A stretch of 64,000 nucleotides of DNA from Emydura subglobosa (Eukaryota; Chordata; Testudines; Chelidae). Where the stretch lies: the NCBI GenBank assembly GCA_007922225.1, contig ML679990.1, positions 1-64,000 on the forward strand, read 5' to 3'. Below are positions 22,601-34,600 of the stretch, piece after piece. The stretch's first letter is position 1, and every line of letters begins with the position of its first letter. Position numbers and translations under genes: made by a program. The notes beneath the pieces are model-generated. The model was not told the origin of the DNA, searched no databases, and saw only the letters and a program-made list of their open reading frames with translations.

Positions 22601-25600
22601 GCCATTTCCTCAGCAGCCAGCTGTTCTATCCGCCTTTGATGGGCTCTCTCTTCAGCTTCTCTTTCCATCTCAGCTATCTTTTGCTTTTGCTGCAATCAAA
22701 GATCTGCTATTTTTTGTTCATGTTCAAATTGTTGCTCAGTTTTCACTGCTAGTATCCTCACTGCTTCTGCTTCAGCAACTGCATCTGGGGCAGGTGAGAA
22801 CGGAGCCCCTGCTCTCTAGTGATTGCTCATGAGCAAATCTCTCATTCTCTGCTCTGAGATCCCCTTGAAGGGTTATTCTTCTGTCTTTATACAATTGTTT
22901 AAGCTCTTTTGCGTTCATAGCCTCATACGATCACGGATCACTCGTGGTGACTAACTTTAAACCTTTAACACTCTCACCATCAAATTTTAAATATGGAACA
23001 GCGTGGGCTCTGATCCAAAACCCAAATGATCTGGTTCTGTGGAGCCTGCTATGACTACCCCAATGTGACCTGTCTGTGCCTCGGTACCCCACCTGCAAAT
23101 GCCCAGGGCAGGGCAGGCTGCGAAAGGAGAGCAGATTCTCCCCGCACTGGTGGCTAACACTGCAGTTAGATTCACCAACCAGTCACAAACGCTGGTTATC
23201 GAGGAGCTAAAGGTTTTTAAGGTGTGGCTTGACAAAGCCCTGGCTGGGATGATTTAGTTGGGGTTGGTCCTGCTTTAAGCAGGCAGTTAAACTAGACACC
23301 TCCTGAGGTCCCTTCCAACCCTCATCTTCTATGATTCTATGAAAACAAGAAGTTACACAGCCCCCTTTTTTGCATTTCAGTCTCTGGCTCCCAATCAGCA
23401 ACTAGGTCCAGTAAAGAGATACGGTATTTAAAACTCTATTCCCTTTCCAGAAAGGTTTTCTGATCCCCAAAGGGTCAGCCACAGCACCAGATCAACATAA
23501 GTTTGTCTTACCGAAAATACCACCCTGCCAGCCAATCCTCTAGTAACTAAAACTAAAGATTCATTATGAACGGAAAGAAACAAACAAGAGAGACGTTAAA
23601 TGATCGAAGCAATCAGATACATACAACTGACTTCAAAGTCCATATATATCAGATTCTTAGCAGTACTGGAGTTTTCAGGCTTATACAATGTACATCCAGT
23701 CCCTGGATGCGTCTCCATCCTTTGTTTCACTGCTTCAGTTGTAGAGGAGTTGATCGAGAGGTAGGGAGCAGGAATGAAGACAAGATGGAGATGGTGCAGC
23801 TGCCTTTTATAGTTTTTGCCATGAGGCTTCTACTTCCTTTGTCCCAAACACAGCCCCACGGCACATGGCACGGAAAAGCCTCAGAGGCCCCTGTCCATCG
23901 GCATTTTCCTACGTGTCCTGATGACTCATAAGGTGCAGCCCCTGGGTTCTTTCACTGGATGCATTGTACATTTGAGTTCCCTTGAGGGGCCATCGAGCAG
24001 CCTTAGCTGTCTGGGGGTGTCACCCAGAACCACAGCAGAAGTGTGAATTTCAAATACACCAGACATATTTAGAACTAAGAATACAAAGCTGATACCTGCT
24101 TATCACACTTAGCGAACCATGACTTTTCCATCAGTACCTGGCTTGGCGCAGCCTGGACGATATGCACTGCAACTCTGTAACGTCACTGTCGGTAATATTC
24201 TGCATGGTCATTCATATTCCACACAGCGTCACAAGCGTACTATTGCGAGCCCTGCTAGCACTGCTTTGCTGACCGGGCTGAGAAGCTCAGGCCAGACACG
24301 GTGTAGACATACGGAGAGTCGGCATTCGGCTCAAAGAATCCCCCACAGCAGCTCCCACCATCCCACTGAGAACAACAGAGAATCCTCCACTGGGAGCTGA
24401 GGTGTGCTGAGAGCTCTCTTGATCATCTAGTCCTATGGGCCAGTGGGTGCAGACCTCCCCCTCTATCCCACCCCACGGCCTCCCGCTGATTGCAGTGGGA
24501 GCGGGGCCCCCCCTCCTGGGGGGGGCTTTGCAGCTGCCATTGTGCCACTCACCTATCTTTTTCTGTAACTCCGTGATCTGCGCTTGGATTTTATTGCTAA
24601 AATCCCTCACAGCAGCCAGCTCCATAGCCAATGAGAGATTGACAGCACCTGGATGAGTGGAGAAAAGGAGGTTAGCGGGGATGGCACGGTCATCTCAGAG
24701 CATCTTCCGCAGCCCCCAGTGCTGGGCTGCTTACAGACTCCACAGCCCCGGCTCTCAGCTTTAATTCTCCTCTGCCATGCCTGGAACCTGGGCCTCTGGC
24801 GACAGTCAGAGCAGCCTCTGGGCTGCTCTAACACACACTCTGACTCCTCTGGGAAGCGGGGAATACCCATAGTGCACTGCACTTCATCCAAGCCCCTGAT
24901 CTGTTCCTTGCACCGGGGGTTGGGAGCAGGGCAGGGGCAGGGCTCTGACCACACCAACCTGTGATCCCCCCTGCCCAGGGCCGGGGCAATTTCCAGGCCC
25001 TTTACACCACCAGTGTGGCATGGTGTGAATCAGGATCAGTCCCTTTAGCGGACTGCAGAGGCTGCTTAGATCCTACTTAAAGACCCCAAAGAAGGCTTTT
25101 GCAGCCCTTCGGCCAAGTGCTGGCCCCTGGGCAGCTGACCAGCTGCTCGAGAGTTTATTAACAAACCCATTTTCTGCGCTTGTTTGTTTAAAAATTGATC
25201 ATATGCAAGGTTTTTTTTTTTAAATGCTTCTCCCCCAAATTAAACCAGGAAAGGGCATCCCTGGAAGTTTGTCTTAAATGTGTCCTGGGCAGCCATTGCT
25301 CAGCAGAACTCCACCAGGAAGTGGGCGGGTACCTAACCTACCAAACTGAGCAAAGGGTGATGGAAACAGTGTGGGCTAGTGGATAGCGCACTGGTCTAGG
25401 GCTCAGGAGATTTGAGTTCTATTCTTGGTGGTGATCTGGGACCAATTATTTCCCTCTCCCAGTGCCTCAGTTTCCCCCACCCATCAAATGGGAATAAGGA
25501 TACTACCCTCCTTTGTGATCTACTGATAAACAGCATTATAGAAGAGGGAGGGATTATTATAGATTCTTTTCCTCTAATGCCCTCTACCATTTAGCTGTGT

Positions 25601-28600
25601 GTTGTAGACCCAATACTGCTAATGGAGATTCTCCTTAAGACCTGCCTCGCACACAGCTTTTCTATTGGTATAACTATTTTGTTTAGGGATATGATTATTT
25701 TTTAATCTGATCTAGGTATACCAGTACAATCCCTGGAGCAGATCCACTTATACTGATATGACGGTGTCTTTTACGAGGATGGTGTATTCCCCTTCCCATA
25801 GAGGAATAGCTGTAATGGTACAAATACATTTATTTCAGTATCACCAGATCTCCACTAGCTGGGCTGTACCGCTTTAAACAGACCAGTCTAATTACAGTGG
25901 TACAACCTCTGTGTGTGGCCCAGACCCAGCTGAAGAAGAAGGGACTGCACTTTCGAAGCAGGAAGGCCTCTCTAGGTTCATAGAGGGGAATAGTGAAGGG
26001 GCAGAACTTTGCCTGGTTTCTGGGGGGCCAGGATTTCACCCACAGATGTTAAGGCCAGAAGGGAGCGTTACGCTCATCTAGGTGGGCCCCTTGCATAGCC
26101 CACGCCAGAGAACGTCAAAGACCTTCTAGGCAACGTCCCTGAAGCCACTGTGTGTTCGGAGAGCACCAGTGGGGCAGGTTAGTGACAGCCACTGAGCCCT
26201 CAGCCGTGACGGATTCTCCAGGCCGTGGATCAGAGATGGGACTTGCACAGGCTGGAAGATTTTGGTCTGTGTTCGTACAGCACCTAGCACACTGGGGTCC
26301 TGGGCCCTGGCTGGGGCTCCTAGAAGCTACCTTGAAACACCCACTAAAAAACTTTCCCAAGTCTACGGCGCCAGCTGGATACAGAACCCGCAATCCCGAC
26401 CTCCCAGCTAGTGACAAAAGGCAGAAATGTCTTGGCGATTCTCTCACCGATGGCGCGCCACAGCGCTGCAGCCCCTGTTCGGCTCTTCTCCTTCTCCTGC
26501 TGCTGGGACGCTGCAAACAGAAACGCCCTTGGGATCAGGAGACGGTGGGGAAAAGGTGGGGTTCTGCGTGGCCGTGCCTGGTGTGAGGCGCCCGTCTTTA
26601 ACATTAGGGGATGGCAGCAGCTGCTTTAAGGCTGTCTCCAGGTAGAGGAATAATTTGATAGCGGAGGGGTTTGTTGCTGACCGGCACATCTCTAGGTCTG
26701 GGTGAGCTCCAAATGTAGCCGTTTTCACACTGGGACACCACATCCAGCCAGTGACAATCAAAAGCATCCAGGGGTGCCATGGGAATCAGCCTAAGGATTT
26801 ATCTGCAGCTCCCAACTACAAATAACTCCAGCAGCAAATCTACTGCAAAAAAGGGCAGCTCATTGTGCGCTGGCCCTTTAAAAGAGCCCCCTCATACAAA
26901 ACCACCTCCTGCCCACAGTGAGGGATTCTGGGAGTTGTAGTCTAGAGAGATTCATGGGGGTTAGAGGCTGGCAAGGCATGCTGGGTAAGGTGCCAGAGGG
27001 ATATAAATCGAGTATTGCCCCTCAGAGCAGGAGGTGTTGGGGTTTGTGATCAAATGGTGCCTTGGGAGAGATGGTTACTGCTGGCTCGTGGGCGGCGCCC
27101 TCTCAAGGTGTGTTAGAGAGCCCCGTGCGGGGTCTGTGATGGTGGGAATTGGGATATAGAGCTATTTACTATAGCTGATGACACTAACGGCAGCTAGAGA
27201 TGGTCAAAGGTTTTCATTTCATTCTGATGATGAAAATTAGCCTAAAAAAGTTAGAAAACGTGGGAAACCACTGACGTTTTCTTGAAGTTTTCTAATTTCT
27301 TAATTTCAGTGTTTCGCTACTTGAGATCTACTTGAACATGCCCCTATGCTCCCCAGCCTGGTGAACGTGCCCCCGTGCCCCCCGCCCCCACCTGACTGGC
27401 CACATTCGTTCCCTGGTGGCATTTTTTTGAAAATCAAAACTTTGGCTTCAGACACTGAGGACGTTTTTAGCTGCTAAAAAAGAATTCTGAGAGACAAACG
27501 CCTGCAAGGAACGCTTCTAAAATGGAAAAACAAAACCCACCAGCGGAGTCCCTTTTTGAAACCCAGTGGGACTTTCACAACTCAAACTTCATATTTTTTG
27601 TAACTTGAATTAAAAGCCCAAACCTCCGCTAATGTAATCACAGCTAGCCTCTGGACAGGGGCCTCCTGCCCCGGCCTGGGTTCTGAGCTCTGTCACGCCA
27701 GCATTAAGCTGAAATAATCCCATGGATGCCAGTGGCATGATTCCAGATTTACACAGGTGGAATGGATCAGAATCTGGCATGGTCTTGCGGGCAGCTAAAC
27801 AATTAACTGTAACAAAATGATCAGCTACAGAGACCCCACACAACCAGCGTCTATGCTTAGCCAGAGACAAGCGCTTGGGAGCCTTTACCTACCATTAGCT
27901 GCCCTCTGGGAAAAGTGGGAGCTCAGCTCCTCTGATTCCTGCTGCTGGTCTGAGCCTGGGAGAGGAACAAAGAGCAAACAGCTGAGCCGTGAGTTTCCTG
28001 GGCATCATTTGCACTAGAAACTGCTCATTCTCCCAACTGGCCTGTTTTCTTCCCAGGCGGGGGGAATCGGTCAGATGGAGAGGAAGGGGAGTCAGAGAAT
28101 CCTAGAAGATGAGGGTTGGAAGGTATCTCAGGAGGTATCTAGCCCAACCCCCTGCTCAAAGCAGGACCAACCTCAACTAAATCATCCCAGCCAGGGCTCT
28201 GTCAAGCCAGGCCTTAAAACCTTGTAAGGATGAAGCTTCCCCCACCTCCCTTGGTGCAGTCATTGACAGTTTTTCCAGTGCCAAGTGTTCAAAAAGTTCT
28301 GAATCAATTCCTGCCCTTCTCCCACCCCTCCCCAAAAGAAACTTTCTAAAATGATTTTGGGGATTCTTCTTTCTGGTCTCTTGAGCTATTAGTCATCATG
28401 TGCATGAAGGTGACCAGCCGAGATCGGGGCTTCGTTGTACTGGGTGCTCCACAGACAGAGCTTACAATCTACGTAGCTGAGAGAGACGTAGGGTAGGGGG
28501 AGAGTCTAACACACAAGAGCTTTTCTTTTCCCAGCCACAAGGGCAGGAAATGTCTTGGTGTGTTTTGAAACGAGCTAAGATTCTCCCGTCATCCCAGGAC

Positions 28601-31600
28601 TCTGGGAGCTGGGGCTTTAAGGAAAACCCATAGGAGTGGAAGCCCCATTGAGTGGTGATTGGAGCTCTTAGATTTGGAGCAAAGACCCACCCTGCCCCCG
28701 AACGCGTAGCACAGCTATTCCACCGATTTCAGCAGCGACTCCTGCTCTCCATCAGGACTAGAGAGAGCCAAATCACAGCCTAATGTGCATAATGTGCTTT
28801 GGGCGTAGAATACTAGCTCTGGGGCAGAGCTTTTGCTATTGAGATGCCGGGCTGGTAAAAATTCGTCTCCCACCCCCTTCAGATCTGGTGTTGCCCAATC
28901 CAGGTGACCTTGTCAGTGAATAGAGCTTGCTGAAAAATGCCAGACTCACCCCACAGGTGTTTTTCAAAAACACACGCAACAATAAAAAGTTTTAGACTAA
29001 AATTTGTGGGAAATTGAGGGTTTTTTTGGGGGCGGGGGTTGTCTTTTTTTTTTTTTTTTATGGTGGAAATCCAAATACTGAAAAACTCTGATTTGGAAAT
29101 TCTGCCCCAGTGCCTCCTGGGAGTTGTAGTTTGGATGCCTCACACCTTCTTCTCCTGTGTGAACTGGGCTCCGAACCCAGACTTCATCTCCCATGATGCA
29201 CCACTACTGGGCCCCCATGATGCACTGCCTGCCCTCTCCAAGAGGGGAGACCGTGGCGCATCACATGAGATGTTAATGGTCCAACCAGGCAACGTGCCCT
29301 AGAGCAGTGACTAGGAGCATGAGACACCTCACTCCCATGATGCACTGCAGTCTCCCCTCTTGGAAAGTGAAGGCGTTGCATCATGGGAATCCCTGGCAGT
29401 GGTGCATCATGGGAGGTGTAGTCCAGTTGAGGAGCCCAGCCCAGAGAGGAGAATAGGGACACGTGGCAATTGCGCTCAGCTCCTCGGAGGCCCCATGGCA
29501 GCATTTCTGAACCGAAATCTCTCTTCTTTCTGGTGTTTGGTTTTTCTCTGAGAAAAGCAACATTTTTTTGTGTGGAAACCGACCCCTTTCGTGACATTTT
29601 GTTGAATCAATACCTCCATTTTCTGGCCCAAAGCAAACCCCGTCCCCGGGACGAATCGCCTCTGGCACGGGGAGCCCAGCCAGAGTCACCCACCCGCAGC
29701 CCTTTGGATGCGTCCGGGACCATGCCAGACTCACTTTTCATGAGGGCCAGTGTGAGGAACACGCTGCACATGAGGAAGCAAACTCCCAGCAGGACGTACA
29801 TGATCAGCACGGACCTTCGAGTAAAGCCTCTGCCCGAGGCAGGTATAGGGAGCGGAAGATCTGTGGGGAGCAGCAGCTGTTAGCTCTCGGAAGGAAGAGG
29901 GTATCCGGGTGCGGGGAAGCTAAGCAGGGAGGGATGGGTTGGGGCAGGTTTTAACAATAGACTCGCCCTCCAGTGGGTGACTGACTGGGAAATGTCGGCC
30001 TCCCATTGGCTGAAGACGTCTGGTGGTACAAATGGGGTTATGGAAAGGAGAGGTTTATGGGGCGTCCCACAGGATAGCCGGGTAACTCCCCGGAGAGCAC
30101 CTCCATTTGGTAAGAGCAAGAAACGGGACCCGCAGCTCCCCCTGCCCCTCTGTGTCCATACAGGGATCACTTCTCCCAGCACTTCAATGCAGCCACCTCT
30201 GGGGTGGAGTGCTGCAGCCATTGGACGGGTGTGTAGCAACGGTGCGCTCCAGCATAGGGCCCGGTGGGAAGGAGAGTCCCCTGGCTGGCTGACAGGGCAG
30301 GTGGAATCCAGGTAGGAGGGGATGGAATTCCCCCGCAGTGGGCAGGACGCGGGGGTGAGCGAAGCACCCCGATGCTCCCCAAAACCGCCCGGGAGCTCGC
30401 TAATCGGCTGTGTTCAGGCCTGATTGGATGCCTTGCCTGAAAGAGAGCACAGCGCCCCCTAAGCACTGGGGCCAGCACTGACTGTGAGGGGAGACAGCCC
30501 CTACTGAGCCCCCAACCCAGGAGCAATATGACTTTTCCTTCACTCCCCCCCTGCAAGTCCAGACCCGACCAGCTTCAGACTCCTGTCACACACCCCCCGT
30601 GCCCCTGAGCCAGGGTAGCAGGAGGGCACCCCCCTGCCCTGGCATACCCCACTCACCTTTTCCTGGGGACTGGAAGGCAGCTGCCACGGCTGCAGATGAC
30701 AGGTCCAGCCCTGGGCGTGGGGGACAAAGAGCATTAACTCCGCCAGCTCCTCTGGCGAAGGCCATAAAATCATGCTCTCAGGGGCTCCCCAGGTGTCCGT
30801 CCACACAGGCCTTACCCTGGTGGGTGTCCCCCTCCCGACCTGCCCTGGCTCCCTGCACTGAGCTGCTTGGGGTCCCTATTGGGCTGCCCCTGCTGGAACC
30901 CCCCCATCTCCCCCCACCAACCAGCCCTCGGCTACCCTGGCCACCCAGGAAGCACCTGGACCCCGAAGGGGCCAGATGGGGACCAGCCAGGATTGATAGC
31001 CCTGGGGAACAGCCTGGAGGGACGGGTCCCGCCTTGGGCTGGGGTGGAGGGAGCAGGGGGAGTTCTGCCGCAAGCCGAGCAGAGCTCCGAATCCTCACCA
31101 AGCTGGGGAGGCCAAAGGACCGGGTCCCCCGAGATCACTGAAATGGCTGGGCCTGAAAGGAAACAGGAGGGATTACACCGTGTGAGCGCCCAGCGCAGAG
31201 ATCCCCCACCCCGAACTGGGCAGGAGCTGGGATCCTAGGGGGCAGGGTGAGCAGGGCAGCCCCATAGCACTTGGGGGGGCACGTTCCTTCCAGCACCTTG
31301 AGACACGGGGTGCTGGGGAGGTAAAGCCTGTGATGCCCTGGCATGGGGACGGGTCTGGGACGTGTCAGAGCAGCTCCAGGGTGTGGTGCTGCTGCTGCTC
31401 CCTGTTGGCTGGGACACCTCACAGCTGCTCTGTGAGAGCAGAAGGTCGCGAGTTCTGTCCCCCGATGGGGCCCGTATGTGACGGGCCCTCAGCCGAGTGG
31501 CCCTGCTGCTGTTCTATAGCCAGGCCTCACTTACTCCCCAGCGAGGAGCGGGAACGTTTCTCACCGGTTTTGGGGGGTTCGCACCGCGCCGCTGCCAGGC

Positions 31601-34600
31601 CTGCAGAGGAGACAGAAGGGTGAGGCTGGCCGGTCGCTTGGAGGCTCCTAACAGGGACGGGTCCCTGACTAACTGGGCAGGGACCCGGCCAGTGCCCAGG
31701 GTCCCTGGCGGAATCGGTGGCACAGTCAGGAAGTGAACCCACCCCACCCCCTGCACATGAGCCACAGGTCCAGCCTTCCCCTCTGTGTGATGAGCCTGCT
31801 CGTTCTGCACTGCCGCATGCCTCTGCTCTCCCTCCCCTGCAAGCTTGCCCAGTCATTCCCAGTTTATGAGCAGCCAGGACAGGCTCGGTGCTGGATGTGG
31901 GTTCTCCACTGACACGCAGCCCCCCCTGCTTCCCAGTCTCTGAGTGAGGGCGATCCCCGGAGTGCGGGGCAGCTGGGGCTCCCTGGTACCTGCTTTTCCT
32001 TTGTTCCCCTTGTTCAGCACAGACGCTTTCACCTTCTTCTTGCGCGGCAGGGGCGGGGGCACGGGACACCCCACGTTCTCCAGGGTCACGTTCTCATAGT
32101 CGTCCTCATCGCCAGACTCATGGGCCACGCCTGGAGATTACAGAGCAACTCAGGACGCAACCCCCTCGATCTCACCGCAGCTGGGGGGTGGACGGGGGTC
32201 TCCACAGGAACCAGCCATGGGAAGAGATGGCTGGTCACAAGAACCCCCTTGGATGGGAAGGAAGATGAAGTGGGGGAGGCTCTTTAAGGGCTGCAGATGA
32301 GCTGGCTCAGCCGGGGCAGGGGCTGCTTCACCCAGGACAGGAGCAAGCTCACACACACTGATACAGTCTCTTGAATTTCTCATTCATCCTCAGGCATCTC
32401 ATGGGCTCTGAGTGTATTTCTATTGATATATCACTTTGCCCATGCCTGAGATGCAACCACCTCTGGGTGGGGCACAGGGCTGTTTACACAAGGATCCCTC
32501 ACCCAGCACAGCACTGAGATGCAGCCACCTCTGGGATGAGAGCACCAGGAGGCTGTTTAACATGCATAGAATCATAGAATCATAGGGCTGGAAGGGACCT
32601 CGAGAGGTCGTCTAGTCCAGTCCCCTGCACTCATGAAAGGACTAAGTAATATCTAGACCATCTCTGACAGGTGTTTGTCTAACCTGTTCTTAAAAATCTC
32701 CAATGATGGAGATTCCACAACCTTCATAGGCAATTTATTCCAGTGATTAACCACCCTGACAGGCAGGAAGTTTTTCCTAATGTCCAACCTAAACCTCCTT
32801 GCTGCAGTTTAAGCCCATTGCTTCTTGTCCTGTCCTCCGAGGTTAAGAAGAGCAATTTTTGTCCCTTCTTGTAACAACCTTTATGTATTTGGAAGCTGTT
32901 ATCATGTCCCCCTCGGTCTTCTCTTCTCCAGGCTAAACAAACCCAGTTCTTTCAGTCTTGCCTCACAGGTCGTGTTTTCTAGACCTTGAATCATTTTTGT
33001 TGCTCTTCTCTGGACTTTCTCCAATTTGTCCCCATCTTTCCTGAAATGTGGTGCCCTGAACTGGACACAATCCTCCAGCTGAAGCCTAATCAGTGCAACG
33101 TAGAGCAGAAGAATTACTTGTGTCTTGCTTACAACGCTCCTGCTAATACAACCCAGAATCATGTTAGGTTTTTTTGTAACAGCATTACACTGTTGACTCG
33201 TGTTTAGCTTGTGATCCACTGTGACCCCCAGATCCCTTTCCACAGCACTCCTTCCTGGGCAGTCATTGCCCATTCTGTACGCATGCAACTGATTGTTCCT
33301 TCCAAAGTGGAGCACTCTGCATTTGTCCTCATTGAATTTCATCGTATCTACCTCAGACCAATTCTCCAGTTTGTCCAGATCATTCTGAATTTTAATCCTA
33401 TCCTCCAAAGCACTTGCANNNNNNNNNNNNNNNNNNNNNNNNNNNNNNNNNNNNNNNNNNNNNNNNNNNNNNNNNNNNNNNNNNNNNNNNNNNNNNNNNN
33501 NNNNNNNNNNNNNNNNNNATTTTAATCCTATCCTCCAAAGCACTTGCAGCCCCCCCCCCAGCTTGGTATCATCTGCAAACTTAAGAAGTGTGCTCTCTGT
33601 GCCATTATCTAAATCATTGATGAAAATATTGAACAGAACCAGACCCAGAACTGATCCCTGCGGGACCCCACTCGTTCTGCCCTTCCAGCTTGACTGTGAA
33701 CCACTGACAACTATTCTCTGGGAACGGATTTCCAACCAGTTTTGCACCCACCTTATAGTAGCTCCATCTAGGCTGTACTTTCCTAGTTTGTTTAAGAGAA
33801 GGGCATGCGGGACAGTATCAAAAGCCTTTCTGAAGTCAAGATATACCACACCTACCACCTCCCCCCAGCCATAAGACTTGTTACCCTGTCAAAGAAAGCT
33901 ATCGGCTTGGTCTGACGTGATTTGTTCTTGACAAATCCGTGCTGACTGTTACTTGTTACTTTATTATCTGCTAGATGTTTGCAAATTGATTGTTTAACTA
34001 TTTGCTCCATTATCTTTCTGGGTACAGACGTTAAGCTGCCTGGTCTGTAGTTCCCCGGGTTGTCCGTATTTCTCTTTTTGTAGATGGGCACAACATTTGC
34101 GCATGCAGCACTATAGGGTGGGAAGGGAGAATCCAGTTCTTAGTTGAAACCACAATGGGGGGGTATGGTGGGACAGACAGAATCACCTGGGCTGGAATTT
34201 GGCCAGGACACTAGGGGTAACACCCTGCCTCTTGTACAAGGGGCCAGGGGATCTTTAACAGCCACAGGTGATCAAGACTTTGGTTGCACAACATGCGGGA
34301 AAGACAGTACTGCATCCCCTAGCACCTGATGGGGTGGGAGAGCACCCACCCTGCTCCCTGCAACACAGCATCGCCTAGCACCGGGCTGGGACAGTAGGGG
34401 AGAGTGCCCTTCCTAATTCCTCCTCTGTCAGCTTAGCAGAGCCTGGGTTTTCCTCTGAGGCCTCCCATCCGAGTAGCTAGCATGCGAGATCTGCCAAGAC
34501 GGCAGCCCCCGGAGGGCGGTCCCCTTCTCGGATCACTGGCCATTTACCTTTGCGTCCCGCTGCCTTCTTGCCCTTTGCCTGCACGTGGCCCATCCAGTTC

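Larger units (their letters stand above)
16766..24233 (-). mobile_element. Complete Gmr1-like Gypsy LTR retrotransposon
   Basis: Full-length element in CLEC17A intron 8, on the same strand as the gene. LTRs at 16766-17810 (3') and 23064-24233 (5') carry TGTGAC..GTCACA ends. A 5-bp target duplication AGCGT flanks the element at 16761-16765 and 24234-24238. On the minus strand the order is gag (22.8-21.5 kb), protease-like remnant (21.6-21.1), integrase (20.34-19.3), reverse transcriptase (19.3-18.3) and RNase H (18.3-17.9). Integrase before RT is the reverse of ordinary Gypsy elements and is known from the Gmr1 group, whose capsid is related to the SCAN domain of zinc-finger proteins. Frameshifts and stops make it defective. 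The few differences between LTRs in the parts I compared suggest moderate age. Confidence 0.88.

Noticed and set aside
25364..25400. tRNA-like heads in the MIR elements (here and at 54110, 50480, 62940)
   Set aside because: They are SINE heads. They lack intact cloverleaf pairing and are not tRNA genes.
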